Origin: Magnetococcales bacterium
GTDB taxonomy: Bacteria > Pseudomonadota > Magnetococcia > Magnetococcales > JADGCH01
Direction of reading: 5' to 3'
Assembly (NCBI GenBank): GCA_015228995.1
Contig: JADGCM010000004.1
Coordinates: 1-30,275 of the forward strand
Length of the DNA stretch: 30,275 bases
The position numbers were made by a program, and so were the translations under genes. Of the stretch, positions 1-8,071 are shown in pieces (the stretch's first letter is position 1; each line of letters starts with the position of its first letter). The notes under the pieces were generated by a model. That model did no database searches and had not been told where the DNA came from. It saw only the letters and a list, made by a program, of their open reading frames with translations.

Positions 1-668
1 TGGCAGTGGATGGCTGGCCGACTCTGCACGGCCTGGAATTGCAGGTACCGGGTGATTTTTCGGCGGCGGCCTTTCCTTTGGTGGCGGCGCTACTGGTTCC
101 TGGGTCAGACATCTTATTAACCGATGTCGGTGTTAATCCGACCCGTACCGGCTTACTGACCTTATTGCAGCAAATGGGCGCTGCAATTGAGGTGATCAAC
201 CCGCGTTTGGTGAGCGGTGAGCCGTTGGCCGATCTACGCGTTCGTTATGCGCCCCTGACTGGCATCGTGGTGGCACCGGAGTTGGTGCCACTGGCCATTG
301 ACGAATTACCGATTTTTTTGACGGCGGCGGCGGTGGCACGGGGGGAGACACTGCTGACCGGTGCCGCCGAGCTGCGGGTCAAAGAGAGTGACCGGATTAC
401 CGCCATGGCGACTGGTTTGAGTCGTATTGGGGCGGTGATTGAGGAGTTGCCGGACGGTGTCCGGGTGACGGGTTCCCCTTCCGGTGTCTTGGCGGGAGGC
501 AGTGTGGTCGATTCCTATACCGATCATCGTATTGCCATGAGTTTATTGGTGGCCGGACTGGTATCGCGGCAGCCGGTAACGGTGCAACGCTGTGCCAACA
601 TTGCGACTTCGTTTCCTGACTTTGTTGCTGCCATGGCCGGGTTAGGGGCCCGTATTGAACAGCCATAA
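1..668 (+). CDS. aroA: 3-phosphoshikimate 1-carboxyvinyltransferase (EPSP synthase), 3' part
   Basis: Sixth step of the shikimate pathway: joins shikimate-3-phosphate and phosphoenolpyruvate to give EPSP in the cytoplasm. The gene runs off the left edge; the frame is open from base 3 and about the last 220 residues (half of the usual 430-450) are present. Recognisable family blocks are PGDFSAAAFPLVAALLVPGS, the LRVKESDRI segment that contributes PEP/phosphate-binding residues, and YTDHRIAMS near the C-terminus. The C-terminal end is normal. Its last 14 bases overlap the proposed cmk start, consistent with the common aroA-cmk-rpsA arrangement. The start lies outside the window. The family assignment is secure; whether the enzyme is glyphosate-sensitive cannot be judged without the N-terminal half. 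Confidence 0.95.
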   Translation, partial: AVDGWPTLHGLELQVPGDFSAAAFPLVAALLVPGSDILLTDVGVNPTRTGLLTLLQQMGAAIEVINPRLVSGEPLADLRVRYAPLTGIVVAPELVPLAIDELPIFLTAAAVARGETLLTGAAELRVKESDRITAMATGLSRIGAVIEELPDGVRVTGSPSGVLAGGSVVDSYTDHRIAMSLLVAGLVSRQPVTVQRCANIATSFPDFVAAMAGLGARIEQP

Positions 669-1344
669 CCGATTAATCATCGCCGTCGATGGACCGGCGG
701 GTTCGGGGAAGGGGAGTGTTTGCCGCGCCGTCGCCCAACGTTTCGGTATGGCTTACCTGGATACCGGCTTGGTTTATCGTGCCCTGGCTTTGCATGCCAT
801 TCGCCATGGGGTTGATGACTGGCAACAATTAGTTGGCTATGCCGCAACTTTGCCACTCAATTTTGTGCAGTCAGCAGCTTGGTTGGATGGGGAGGAGGTG
901 ACGCTGGCTCTGCGTGATGAGGCGGTTGGACAGCGGGCTTCTCTATTGTCGGCTGTTCCCTCCATTCGTGCAGCTTTGCTTGACTTTCAGCGCGGCTATG
1001 GTGGCGACCGCGATGCGATTTTCGATGGTCGTGATGTGGCTACGGTGCTCTTTCCCGAGGCCTGTTTGAAGCTATTTATCACCGCCGATTTGGCCGTTCG
1101 TGCCCAACGACGGGCTTTAGAGTTGCAGTTGCGTGGAGAAGATGTTAGTCTTGACGATGTCCGGTTCCGTATGTCCGAGCGCGATGCTCGGGATGCGGCG
1201 CGCAGCCATGCGCCCCTGACGGTTGCTCCCGATGCTGTGGTGATCGACACCACCCACCTTACCCTCGAACAGACCATGACGCGCGTGATGGGTGAAGTGG
1301 AACGCATTTGGTTGGCCGCAGGCAGGCGCCTTCCATTAACTTAA
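655..1344 (+). CDS. cmk: cytidylate kinase
   Basis: Phosphorylates CMP and dCMP with ATP, in pyrimidine nucleotide salvage in the cytoplasm. The protein has 229 residues, a usual length. The P-loop GPAGSGKGS lies at about residues 14-22, followed by the substrate-side stretch YLDTGLVYRALA; FDGRDVATVLFPEA and the lid-type segment ERDARDAARSHAPL also match the family. The start is a TTG at 655 overlapping aroA by 14 bases. No ATG lies between it and the P-loop, so TTG is the best choice, although it is an uncommon start. The gene is followed directly by rpsA, whose coding frame begins 14 bases after the cmk stop. The three genes are probably co-transcribed. Confidence 0.93.
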   Translation: MNSHNRLIIAVDGPAGSGKGSVCRAVAQRFGMAYLDTGLVYRALALHAIRHGVDDWQQLVGYAATLPLNFVQSAAWLDGEEVTLALRDEAVGQRASLLSAVPSIRAALLDFQRGYGGDRDAIFDGRDVATVLFPEACLKLFITADLAVRAQRRALELQLRGEDVSLDDVRFRMSERDARDAARSHAPLTVAPDAVVIDTTHLTLEQTMTRVMGEVERIWLAAGRRLPLT

Positions 1345-1358
1345 AACAACAGCGCGTT

Positions 1359-3107
1359 ATGTGCGGGGTATCTTTTGTGGTCGGAACAACGGTGATTCAG
1401 GAACCAGAGATTGAGGATGAGGATTTTTCCGCCCTTTTGGATGAGTCTTTCCACGATGGGGGAGGGCGAGAGGGCCAGGTCGTTTGCGGCACCGTCATCC
1501 AGAGAGAAGGAGACGAGTTTGTTATTGATGTTGGTCTGAAGTCGGAAGGCCGTTTGTCGGTCAGAGAGTTCATGAACGGCGCTGGCGAGCTGACAATCAA
1601 CATCGGTGACCGCATCGACGTCTACGTCGAGAGAGGCGAGGATCAAAACGGTCAGGTGATGCTGTCGCGTGAGAAAGCCAAACGCGAAGAGGCTTGGGTG
1701 TTCCTTGAGAAGGCCTTCACCGCCCAGACTGTGGTCAACGGCCGCATCATCGGTAAGGTCAAGGGCGGCTATACGGTAGACATCAATTCGTTGGCGGCCT
1801 TTTTGCCTGGATCGCAAGTGGATGTGCGGCCGATGCACGATGTGGTACGGTTGCAGGATGAAGAACAAGAATTTGATATCCTGAAGATGGATCGCCGTCG
1901 TGGTAACATTGTCGTCTCCCGTCGTACCGTCATTGAGCGGCAACGCGAGGATGCACGCCAGGCCCTACTAGAGACGCTGCACGAGGGAATGGTTCTCGAC
2001 GGTGTGGTGAAAAACATCACCGATTACGGTGCCTTCGTTGATTTGGGCGGACTGGATGGGCTGTTACACATCACTGACATGTCCTGGAAACGGGTCAAAC
2101 ATCCCTCTGGGGTTGTTGCGGTCGGCGATACTGTCGCGGTCCAAGTGATCAAATTCAATCCGGAGACGCAGCGCATTTCGTTGGGCATGAAGCAGCTGTT
2201 GATTGACCCATGGGCTGACATCAGCGGCAAGTACCCGGCCGGAGGCCGCTTTAGCGGTGTGGTCACCAATCTGACCGACTACGGTGCTTTTGTCGAGTTG
2301 GAACCGGGTGTTGAGGGGTTGGCCCATGTTTCCGAGCTCTCTTGGACCAAGAAAAATCTGCATCCTTCTAAGGTTTTAGAGGTTGGTCAGCAGGTTGGGG
2401 TCATGATCTTGGATGTCGATTCTGATCGGCGCCGTATTTCTCTCGGTATTAAGCAGTGTTTGGAAAATCCGTGGGAGAATTTCGCGGCTCGGCATCCAGT
2501 GGGGACACTGGTCACTGGCGAGATCAAAAATATCACCGAGTTCGGTCTCTTTGTCGGCTTGGACGGCGAGATCGATGGTTTGGTCCATCTCTCCGACATC
2601 AGCTGGGATGCCAGTATGGGGGAGGAGATCCTCCGATCGTTCCAAAAGGGGCAGCAGGTTTCAGCGGTGGTATTGGTATTGGATCCAGACAAGGAGCGTA
2701 TTTCGCTTGGCATCAAACAGATCCAACCAGACGACTGGAGTTTGTGGGCAGATGCCAATCCGAAGGGTGCCACGGTACGCGGTGTCATCAAGGAAATCAT
2801 GAATACTGGTATTGTGCTGACCTTGGCAGAGGGGATCGAAGGGGTGATTCGCCGTGCCGATTTGGCGCAGGATAACAAAGAAATTCCACTGCCAACCTTA
2901 GTTGTTGGTCATGAGATGGAAGCCAAAGTGATCCAGGTCGACCGTCAGCGGCGCAAGGTGGCTCTGTCGGTGCGTGCCCTGGAAATGGAGCAAGATCGTC
3001 AGGCAATGAAGGAATATACAACGGTCAAGGGGGTGGCCACCAATAGTCTCGGTGACGCCCTGAGCGAGGCGTTGGAGCGGGCTCAGACCAGTTACTCTGA
3101 GTCTTGA
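1359..3107 (+). CDS. rpsA: 30S ribosomal protein S1
   Basis: Large RNA-binding protein of the small ribosomal subunit that recruits mRNAs with weak or structured leaders. The 582-residue product contains six S1 (OB-fold) repeats. The last four are clearest, with the repeated pattern G-V-V-x-N-I/L-T-D/E-Y/F-G-x-F-V followed by H-I/V/L-S/T-D/E-x-S-W; the first two are divergent, as is normal in S1 because those repeats bind the ribosome. The start is ambiguous: ATG 1359 is the first AUG, but there is no clear Shine-Dalgarno, and in-frame GTGs at 1377 and 1392 are alternatives. Weak leaders are common for rpsA, which is usually autoregulated. An ihfB gene often follows rpsA in proteobacteria; here rpiB follows instead, after a repeat element. 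Confidence 0.95.
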   Translation: MCGVSFVVGTTVIQEPEIEDEDFSALLDESFHDGGGREGQVVCGTVIQREGDEFVIDVGLKSEGRLSVREFMNGAGELTINIGDRIDVYVERGEDQNGQVMLSREKAKREEAWVFLEKAFTAQTVVNGRIIGKVKGGYTVDINSLAAFLPGSQVDVRPMHDVVRLQDEEQEFDILKMDRRRGNIVVSRRTVIERQREDARQALLETLHEGMVLDGVVKNITDYGAFVDLGGLDGLLHITDMSWKRVKHPSGVVAVGDTVAVQVIKFNPETQRISLGMKQLLIDPWADISGKYPAGGRFSGVVTNLTDYGAFVELEPGVEGLAHVSELSWTKKNLHPSKVLEVGQQVGVMILDVDSDRRRISLGIKQCLENPWENFAARHPVGTLVTGEIKNITEFGLFVGLDGEIDGLVHLSDISWDASMGEEILRSFQKGQQVSAVVLVLDPDKERISLGIKQIQPDDWSLWADANPKGATVRGVIKEIMNTGIVLTLAEGIEGVIRRADLAQDNKEIPLPTLVVGHEMEAKVIQVDRQRRKVALSVRALEMEQDRQAMKEYTTVKGVATNSLGDALSEALERAQTSYSES

Positions 3108-3125
3108 TCCCTCTTTAAGATCTCC

Positions 3126-3175
3126 CTCTCTCCCCCTTTCCCCTTGTGGGGGAGGGGGCCGGGGGGTGAGGGGAA
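3126..3175 (+). repeat. GC-rich dispersed palindromic repeat, copy 1
   Basis: This intergenic element between rpsA and rpiB has a pyrimidine-rich left arm (CTCTCCCCC...) and a purine-rich right arm with the core TGTGGGGGAGGGGGCCGGGG followed by GGTGAGGGGA. The two arms can fold into a hairpin. The core recurs almost unchanged at 3631 and 5011. The right end places GAGGGGA 7-8 bases before the rpiB ATG, so the repeat appears to supply the Shine-Dalgarno. It may also act as a structured mRNA separator after rpsA. Confidence 0.85.
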
Positions 3176-3181
3176 ACTATC

Positions 3182-3616
3182 ATGCGTATCCTACTGGCCA
3201 GTGATCACGGTGGTTACCTATTGAAGCAACAGCTGTTGCAACAGCTGCTGCTTCGGGGTGAGCATGAAGCCGTCGATTTAGGAGCTTATGGGCCTGAGTC
3301 GGTCGATTACCCGCGCTATGCCCGGCAGCTGTGCCAATCGCTACTGTCCGGGGTGGCAGAGCGGGGCATCTTGCTGTGTGGTACCGGCATCGGCATCTCA
3401 ATCGCGGCCAATCGTTATGCCGGCATCCGGGCGGCGTTGTGTCACGATGAATATAGCGCCCGTTTAGCGCGTCAGCATAACGATGCCAATGTGTTGGTGT
3501 TGGGGGGGCGTACCACCGGGCCAGCGGTGGCGCAAGCCATCGTCACTGTTTGGCTGACGACTGCTTTTGAAGGGGGGCGCCACCAGCAGCGTCTTGATCA
3601 GATAGAACACGGGTAA
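3182..3616 (+). CDS. rpiB: ribose-5-phosphate isomerase B
   Basis: Interconverts ribose 5-phosphate and ribulose 5-phosphate in the pentose phosphate pathway, feeding ribulose 5-phosphate to riboflavin synthesis encoded just downstream. The 144-residue length is typical. The family signatures are SDHGG near the N-terminus, DYPRYA, CGTGIGISIAANR with the catalytic cysteine at residue 66, and HNDANVLVLGGR. The start ATG is preceded by GAGGGG contributed by the repeat at 3126-3175. The gene lies in the order rpiB-glyA-rib genes common in Alphaproteobacteria. A second repeat copy separates it from glyA. No rpiA is visible in the window. Confidence 0.95.
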   Translation: MRILLASDHGGYLLKQQLLQQLLLRGEHEAVDLGAYGPESVDYPRYARQLCQSLLSGVAERGILLCGTGIGISIAANRYAGIRAALCHDEYSARLARQHNDANVLVLGGRTTGPAVAQAIVTVWLTTAFEGGRHQQRLDQIEHG

Positions 3617-3630
3617 ATTTTTTTTATACT

Positions 3631-3679
3631 CTTTCCTGCTCCCCCCCTTGTGGGAGAGGGGGCCGGGGGGTGAGGGGGA
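3631..3679 (+). repeat. GC-rich dispersed palindromic repeat, copy 2
   Basis: Same core as copy 1 (TGTGGGAGAGGGGGCCGGGG then GGTGAGGGGGA) with a shorter C-rich left arm (CTCCCCCCCTT), in the same orientation between rpiB and glyA. An eight-T run lies just upstream (about 3617-3624) but no stem precedes it. The right end GAGGGGG is 6-7 bases before the glyA ATG at 3685 and probably serves as its ribosome-binding site. Confidence 0.85.
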
Positions 3680-3684
3680 ATTTA

Positions 3685-4947
3685 ATGACCATGCACACGA
3701 TCGATCTGGCCCAATTCGACCCAGATATCCATGCCGCGATTATGGCTGAGTTGGGACGCCAGCAGCACCAAATTGAGCTGATTGCCTCGGAAAATATCGT
3801 CAGTCGGGCGGTGTTACAGGCCCAAGGCAGTGTCCTGACTAACAAATACGCTGAGGGCTACCCGGGCAAGCGCTATTATGGCGGCTGTGGTTACGTCGAC
3901 CAAGTCGAGTCGTTGGCGATTGAGCGCGCCAAGGCGCTGTTCGGTATCGCTTTTGCCAACGTCCAGCCCCATTCCGGTTCCCAGGCCAACATGGCGGCTT
4001 ATTTGGCGTTGGCAACGCCGGGCGATACCATTCTTGGTTTGTCATTGGCGCATGGCGGCCATTTGACCCATGGTGCTGGGGTCAATTTTTCCGGCCAGCT
4101 ATTCCAATCGGTCCAATATGGCCTCCATCCAGATACCGAACAGATCGATTACGACCAAATGGCGCAGTTGGCTGCGACGCATCGGCCGAAAATCATCGTT
4201 GCCGGTGGTTCTGCCTATAGTCGGGTCATCGATTTTGCCCGTTTTCGTCACGTTTGTGATCAGGTTGGGGCGGCCTTGGTGGTCGATATGGCCCACTTTG
4301 CCGGTTTGGTGGCCGCTGGTGAGCATCCCAGCCCGGTGCCTTATGCCGATGTCGTCACCACTACCACCCACAAGACGCTCCGGGGCCCGCGTGGGGGGAT
4401 GATCTTGACCGGTCGGGAAGAAATAGCCAAGCGTCTTAATAGCAAGATCTTTCCTGGCATTCAGGGGGGGCCGTTGATGCACGTCATCGCTGCCAAGGCG
4501 GTGGCTTTCCAAGAGGCGCTGACGCCAGAGTTCCGGGATTACGCACGGCAGGTGCGCCGTAATGCGCAGCAATTGGCCGAGACCTTGGTGGCCGGTGGTC
4601 TGCGTATTGTCTCGGGCGGTACCGATACCCATTTGATGTTGGTCGATCTCACCTCGCGCAACATTACCGGTAAGGAGACCGAGGAGGCGTTGGAGCGAGC
4701 GGGATTGACCTGCAATAAAAATGCTATTCCTGGCGACCCGCGCAGTCCGTTCGTTACTTCCGGCATTCGTTTGGGGACGCCAGCGGCCACAACCCGTGGC
4801 TTTACCGAAGCCGAATTTCGCCAAGTGGGCACCATGATCATCCAAGTCATTGATGCCCTGTCCCAGGGCGATTGTAGCGCTGTTGAGCAATCGGTACGAC
4901 TTCAAGTGGCTGATCTGTGCCAGCGCTTCCCGATTTATGCCGCATAA
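3685..4947 (+). CDS. glyA: serine hydroxymethyltransferase
   Basis: PLP enzyme converting serine and tetrahydrofolate to glycine and 5,10-methylene-THF; it is the main source of one-carbon units and acts in the cytoplasm. The product has 420 residues, a normal length. Family features are IELIASENIVS near the N-terminus, EGYPGKRYYGGC, HGGHLTHG, and the PLP-lysine motif TTTTHKTLRGPRGG with Lys230. ATG 3685 is chosen because the GAGGGGG of the adjoining repeat sits at a good distance; a second ATG at 3691 and a GTG inside the repeat (3670) are less likely. The gene nrdR, which often lies between glyA and ribD in proteobacteria, is absent here, its place being taken by a repeat pair. Confidence 0.96.
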   Translation: MTMHTIDLAQFDPDIHAAIMAELGRQQHQIELIASENIVSRAVLQAQGSVLTNKYAEGYPGKRYYGGCGYVDQVESLAIERAKALFGIAFANVQPHSGSQANMAAYLALATPGDTILGLSLAHGGHLTHGAGVNFSGQLFQSVQYGLHPDTEQIDYDQMAQLAATHRPKIIVAGGSAYSRVIDFARFRHVCDQVGAALVVDMAHFAGLVAAGEHPSPVPYADVVTTTTHKTLRGPRGGMILTGREEIAKRLNSKIFPGIQGGPLMHVIAAKAVAFQEALTPEFRDYARQVRRNAQQLAETLVAGGLRIVSGGTDTHLMLVDLTSRNITGKETEEALERAGLTCNKNAIPGDPRSPFVTSGIRLGTPAATTRGFTEAEFRQVGTMIIQVIDALSQGDCSAVEQSVRLQVADLCQRFPIYAA

Positions 4948-4956
4948 CTCCTTCGC

Positions 4957-5057
4957 ACCCCTTACCCTGCCCTCTCCCACAAGGGGAGAGGGTGAAGAGG
5001 CTGCTTCATGCTTCCCCTCGCCACCTGTGGGAGAGGGGGCCGGGGGGTGAGGGGGAG
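4957..5057 (+). repeat. GC-rich dispersed repeat, inverted pair (copies 3a and 3b)
   Basis: Copy 3a (about 4957-4996) carries the element in the opposite orientation: CCCTCTCCCACAAGGGGAGAGGG is itself a palindrome in pieces, and its complement matches the TTGTGGGAGAGGG core. Copy 3b (about 5011-5057) is in the same orientation as copies 1 and 2 and ends GGGGTGAGGGGGAGTG. Two inverted copies in one spacer resemble the paired REP/BIME arrangement of enterobacteria. Copy 3b contains the probable GTG start of ribD. Confidence 0.8.
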
Positions 5058-6189
5058 TGACGACCATCACCACATGCGTCAGGCGCTGCGGTTGGCAGCG
5101 CGGGCGGCTGGGCGGGTCCATCCCAACCCTATGGTTGGCTGTGTCATTGTCCAGCAGGGGGAGGTAGTCGGTCAGGGCTGGCATCACCGTGCCGGTGCCG
5201 CTCATGCCGAGGTGGAGGCGTTGCGTCATGCTGGTGACCGGGCCCGTGGTGCTACTGTTTATGTAACGCTGGAGCCCTGTGTCCATTATGGTCGGACCCC
5301 GCCCTGTGCGCCGGCATTGCTGGCTGCTGCGGTGGCACGGGTGGTGGTGGCCATGATCGACCCCAACCCGATGGTGGCGGGGCAGGGGGTGGCAGCGTTG
5401 CGTGCTGCCGGCGTTGAGGTGACGCTGGGTTGCTGCCAGCAGGAGGCAGAGCAGCTCAATGCCGCTTTTGTCTCGTGGGTGACCCGAGGTCGCCCGTTGG
5501 TAACGCTCAAGGCGGCTTTGTCATTGGATGGCAAAATGGCGACGGAGTCGGGGGAGAGCCGGTGGATTACCGGTTCTGCTGCCCGGCAATGGGCGCATCG
5601 GCTGCGTGATCGCCACGATCTGGTCATGACCGGGATTGGTACCGTATTAAGCGACGATCCGCGGCTGAACTGTCGTCTATCGGCTGGGCGCGATCCGATC
5701 CGTTTGGTGGTCGATTCCCAATTGCGTTTGCCGGATCACGCTGCCATACTCTCCTCATCAACGACGGCGCCGCTGTGGTTAGCGAGCACCGAACAGGCCG
5801 ATCGAGATCGTTGGTCCTTGTTGCAGCAGCAAATGACCGTTAATGGCTCGCGTCTGATCAGTTGTCGGGCAACGGCGGCCGGGCGGGTTGACCTAGCCGA
5901 TTTGCTGGTGCAATTGGCTGCGGCTGGCATCACCAGTGTCTTGTGTGAGACGGGCAGTTGTTTGAGTGGTGCTTTGTTGGCCCAGCAGCTGGTGGATCGG
6001 GTGGCGCTATTTCTCGCCCCGCGGCTGGTCGGTGGTCATGCGGCGATCGGGCTGTTGGCCAGCGGTGTGGCGCGGCTGGTCCAAACGCCATGGATCCAAG
6101 ACATGGAAATGCGTCCCCTGGGAGATGATGTGTTGGTGATGGGTTCGGTCTGTTATCCGGCTGAGGGGGAGCCGTGTTTACCGGCCTGA
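5047..6189 (+). CDS. ribD: bifunctional riboflavin deaminase/reductase RibD
   Basis: Catalyses two successive steps of riboflavin synthesis: deamination of the pyrimidine amine and NADPH reduction of the ribose side chain. The N-terminal deaminase domain has HPNPMVGCV, the zinc-ligand histidine in HAE (His53) and PCVHYGRTPPC with Cys78 and Cys87. The C-terminal reductase domain begins around VTLKAALSLDGKMA and contains WITG, as in the family. The GTG at 5047 is preferred over the ATG at 5074: it keeps the conserved DDHHHM helix start, and the purine stretch GGGAGAGGGGG lies upstream, but both lie in or beside the repeat. The 380-residue length is normal. The gene overlaps ribE by 16 bases. 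No FMN riboswitch is visible in the leader. Confidence 0.93.
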   Translation: MRGSDDHHHMRQALRLAARAAGRVHPNPMVGCVIVQQGEVVGQGWHHRAGAAHAEVEALRHAGDRARGATVYVTLEPCVHYGRTPPCAPALLAAAVARVVVAMIDPNPMVAGQGVAALRAAGVEVTLGCCQQEAEQLNAAFVSWVTRGRPLVTLKAALSLDGKMATESGESRWITGSAARQWAHRLRDRHDLVMTGIGTVLSDDPRLNCRLSAGRDPIRLVVDSQLRLPDHAAILSSSTTAPLWLASTEQADRDRWSLLQQQMTVNGSRLISCRATAAGRVDLADLLVQLAAAGITSVLCETGSCLSGALLAQQLVDRVALFLAPRLVGGHAAIGLLASGVARLVQTPWIQDMEMRPLGDDVLVMGSVCYPAEGEPCLPA

Positions 6190-6839
6190 TTGCCGCTACT
6201 GGTACCATCTACGCCTTGCATAAGACAGCGGCGGATTGGCAGCTGACGGTCTCCAGCACCCTTGACTTGGGTCAGCTTCGCCTTGGTGACTCTATTGCCG
6301 TTAATGGTGTTTGTTTGACCGTGACGGCCAAAACGGCGGGCCATTTTACCGCGGATCTCTCCAGTGAGACGGTGTCTGCCACCACCTTTGCCCAGGCAAC
6401 GGTGGGGGATCCGGTCAATTTAGAACGGGCAATGGCAGTGGGGGATCGATTGGACGGCCATATCGTCCAGGGGCATGTCGATGCTGTCGGTGTGGTCGAG
6501 CAGGTTATTTCCCATGGGCGGTCGTGGGAAGTTTGGATTCGCATTCCGGCTGCTGTCGGGCGCTATGTGATTCCCAAGGGTTCTATTGCTGTGGATGGGG
6601 TCAGCCTAACGGTCAATCGTTTGGAGGATAAATCGGAAACAACCCTGTTTGCGATTCGGCTCATTCCACATACCCAGCAGCGCACGACGCTGGCTATGCT
6701 TCGTGCCGGTCGTCTGGTCAATATCGAGACCGATTTGTTGGGGCGCTATGTCGAGCGATTGTTGCGTGGTCGTGTTTCCTGTGACACTTCTTCTACAACC
6801 ATTGATAGTAACTATCTGATTAAGCATGGGATTATTTGA
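6174..6839 (+). CDS. ribE: riboflavin synthase, alpha subunit
   Basis: Dismutates two molecules of 6,7-dimethyl-8-ribityllumazine to riboflavin and the pyrimidinedione precursor. It has 221 residues with the canonical N-terminus MFTGLI and two lumazine-binding repeats, each with a V-x-G/N-G-x-C/S-L-T-V core (VNGVCLTVTAKT and VDGVSLTVNRLE) and the linker LDGHIVQGHVD. The start is GTG 6174, inside the end of ribD, with GAGGGGGA a few bases upstream. The stop overlaps the ribBA ATG (TGATG), so translation is probably coupled. Also called ribC in some species. The assignment is secure. Confidence 0.95.
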   Translation: MFTGLIAATGTIYALHKTAADWQLTVSSTLDLGQLRLGDSIAVNGVCLTVTAKTAGHFTADLSSETVSATTFAQATVGDPVNLERAMAVGDRLDGHIVQGHVDAVGVVEQVISHGRSWEVWIRIPAAVGRYVIPKGSIAVDGVSLTVNRLEDKSETTLFAIRLIPHTQQRTTLAMLRAGRLVNIETDLLGRYVERLLRGRVSCDTSSTTIDSNYLIKHGII

Positions 6840-8071
6840 TGACGGAACAGTTTAATTCGATCGAAGAGGTGGTAGAGGATATTGGTAATGGTCGGGTCGT
6901 TATCCTGGTCGATGACAAGGAGCGCGAAAATGAAGGGGATCTGGTGGTGGCGGCCGAGGCCTGTACGGCGGAAGTGGTCAATTTTATGGCCAAGTATGGG
7001 CGCGGTTTAATCTGTTTGACCCTGACTTCCGAGCGGGCACGTGTACTACAATTACCGCTCATGGTGGCCGATAATAATGCCCGTTTCCGGACCGCTTTCA
7101 CCGTTTCCATTGAGGCCAAGAGTGGGGTAACAACCGGTATTTCAGCACCTGACCGAGCGCGCACCATCCAGGTAGCGATGGATGAACGGACCACGCCCTG
7201 CGACTTGGTCCGCCCGGGGCATATTTTTCCGTTAGTGGCTCGCGACGGCGGTGTGCTGGTGCGGGCTGGTCATACCGAGGCTTCGGTTGATCTGGCTCGT
7301 CTCGCCGGTTGCAAGCCAGCTGCGGTCATCTGTGAGATTCTTAAAGATGACGGTACCATGGCACGTGTTACCGATCTGATTGAATTTGCCCGTATCCATC
7401 AACTTAAAATCGCCACCATTGCCGATCTTATTTCCTATCGGGTTGTCAACGAGCGTATGGTGCATCGTAAAGTAACGACCCGTCTTCCCAGCGTCCATGG
7501 TGGCGAGTGGCAGTTGATTGTCTATAGTAATGATGTTGATGATTTTCAACATGTCGCGTTGGTAAAGGGGGAGATTGACAGCAGTCAGCCGGTGTTGGTG
7601 CGGGTCCACTCCGAATGCCTGACCGGCGATCTGTTTGGCAGTCTGAGGTGTGATTGTGGTCCGCAGCTGCAAGCTGCTATGGAACAGATCGGTATGGCCG
7701 GAACCGGGGTTCTGCTCTATCTGCGCCAGGAGGGGCGGGGGATTGGTCTGGTCAACAAGATGCACGCCTACAATCTGCAAGATCAAGGGCTGGATACGGT
7801 TGAGGCCAACCAACAATTGGGCTTCTCGGCCGATTTACGTGATTATGGTATTGGTGCCCAGATCCTGCGTGATTTAGGGATCACCCGATTGCGCCTACTG
7901 ACCAATAATCCACGTAAAATTATTGGATTAGAGGGATATGGTATGGAGATTGTCGAACGAATACCGATTGAAATGGCCGCCGAGGAGGGCAACAGGCGTT
8001 ACCTAGCGGCTAAGAAACAGAAGCTTGGTCACCTGTTGCAGCAACCGTTTTTAGAAGAGGGAGCGGGGTGA
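6839..8071 (+). CDS. ribBA: bifunctional DHBP synthase / GTP cyclohydrolase II
   Basis: Supplies both starting materials of riboflavin synthesis: the N-terminal half makes 3,4-dihydroxy-2-butanone 4-phosphate from ribulose 5-phosphate, and the C-terminal half opens GTP. The N-half has DDKERENEGDLVVAAE, RPGHIFPL and HTEASVDLARLAG. The C-half has RVHSECLTGDLFGSLRCDCG with the three zinc cysteines, and LYLRQEGRGIGL. Both halves look catalytically intact, unlike the many ribBA genes whose cyclohydrolase half has degenerated. The 410-residue length is typical. The ATG at 6839 shares one base with the ribE stop; the stop shares one base with the ribH ATG. Confidence 0.96.
   Translation: MTEQFNSIEEVVEDIGNGRVVILVDDKERENEGDLVVAAEACTAEVVNFMAKYGRGLICLTLTSERARVLQLPLMVADNNARFRTAFTVSIEAKSGVTTGISAPDRARTIQVAMDERTTPCDLVRPGHIFPLVARDGGVLVRAGHTEASVDLARLAGCKPAAVICEILKDDGTMARVTDLIEFARIHQLKIATIADLISYRVVNERMVHRKVTTRLPSVHGGEWQLIVYSNDVDDFQHVALVKGEIDSSQPVLVRVHSECLTGDLFGSLRCDCGPQLQAAMEQIGMAGTGVLLYLRQEGRGIGLVNKMHAYNLQDQGLDTVEANQQLGFSADLRDYGIGAQILRDLGITRLRLLTNNPRKIIGLEGYGMEIVERIPIEMAAEEGNRRYLAAKKQKLGHLLQQPFLEEGAG

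Noticed and set aside
1341..1943. 200-codon open frame on the minus strand
   Set aside because: Antisense to the first S1 repeats of rpsA; a shadow of that gene.
4948..5076. FMN riboswitch in front of the riboflavin genes
   Set aside because: The leader is filled with the dispersed repeat; none of the conserved RFN-element blocks are seen.
4099..5286. 395-codon open frame on the minus strand
   Set aside because: Lies across glyA, the repeats and the start of ribD, all clear plus-strand coding sequence. The translation has no domain pattern.
7067..7074. GCCGATAA, a perfect sigma-28 -10 box
   Set aside because: Inside conserved ribBA coding sequence (VADNN), on no gene boundary; GCCGAT is a common codon pair in this genome.
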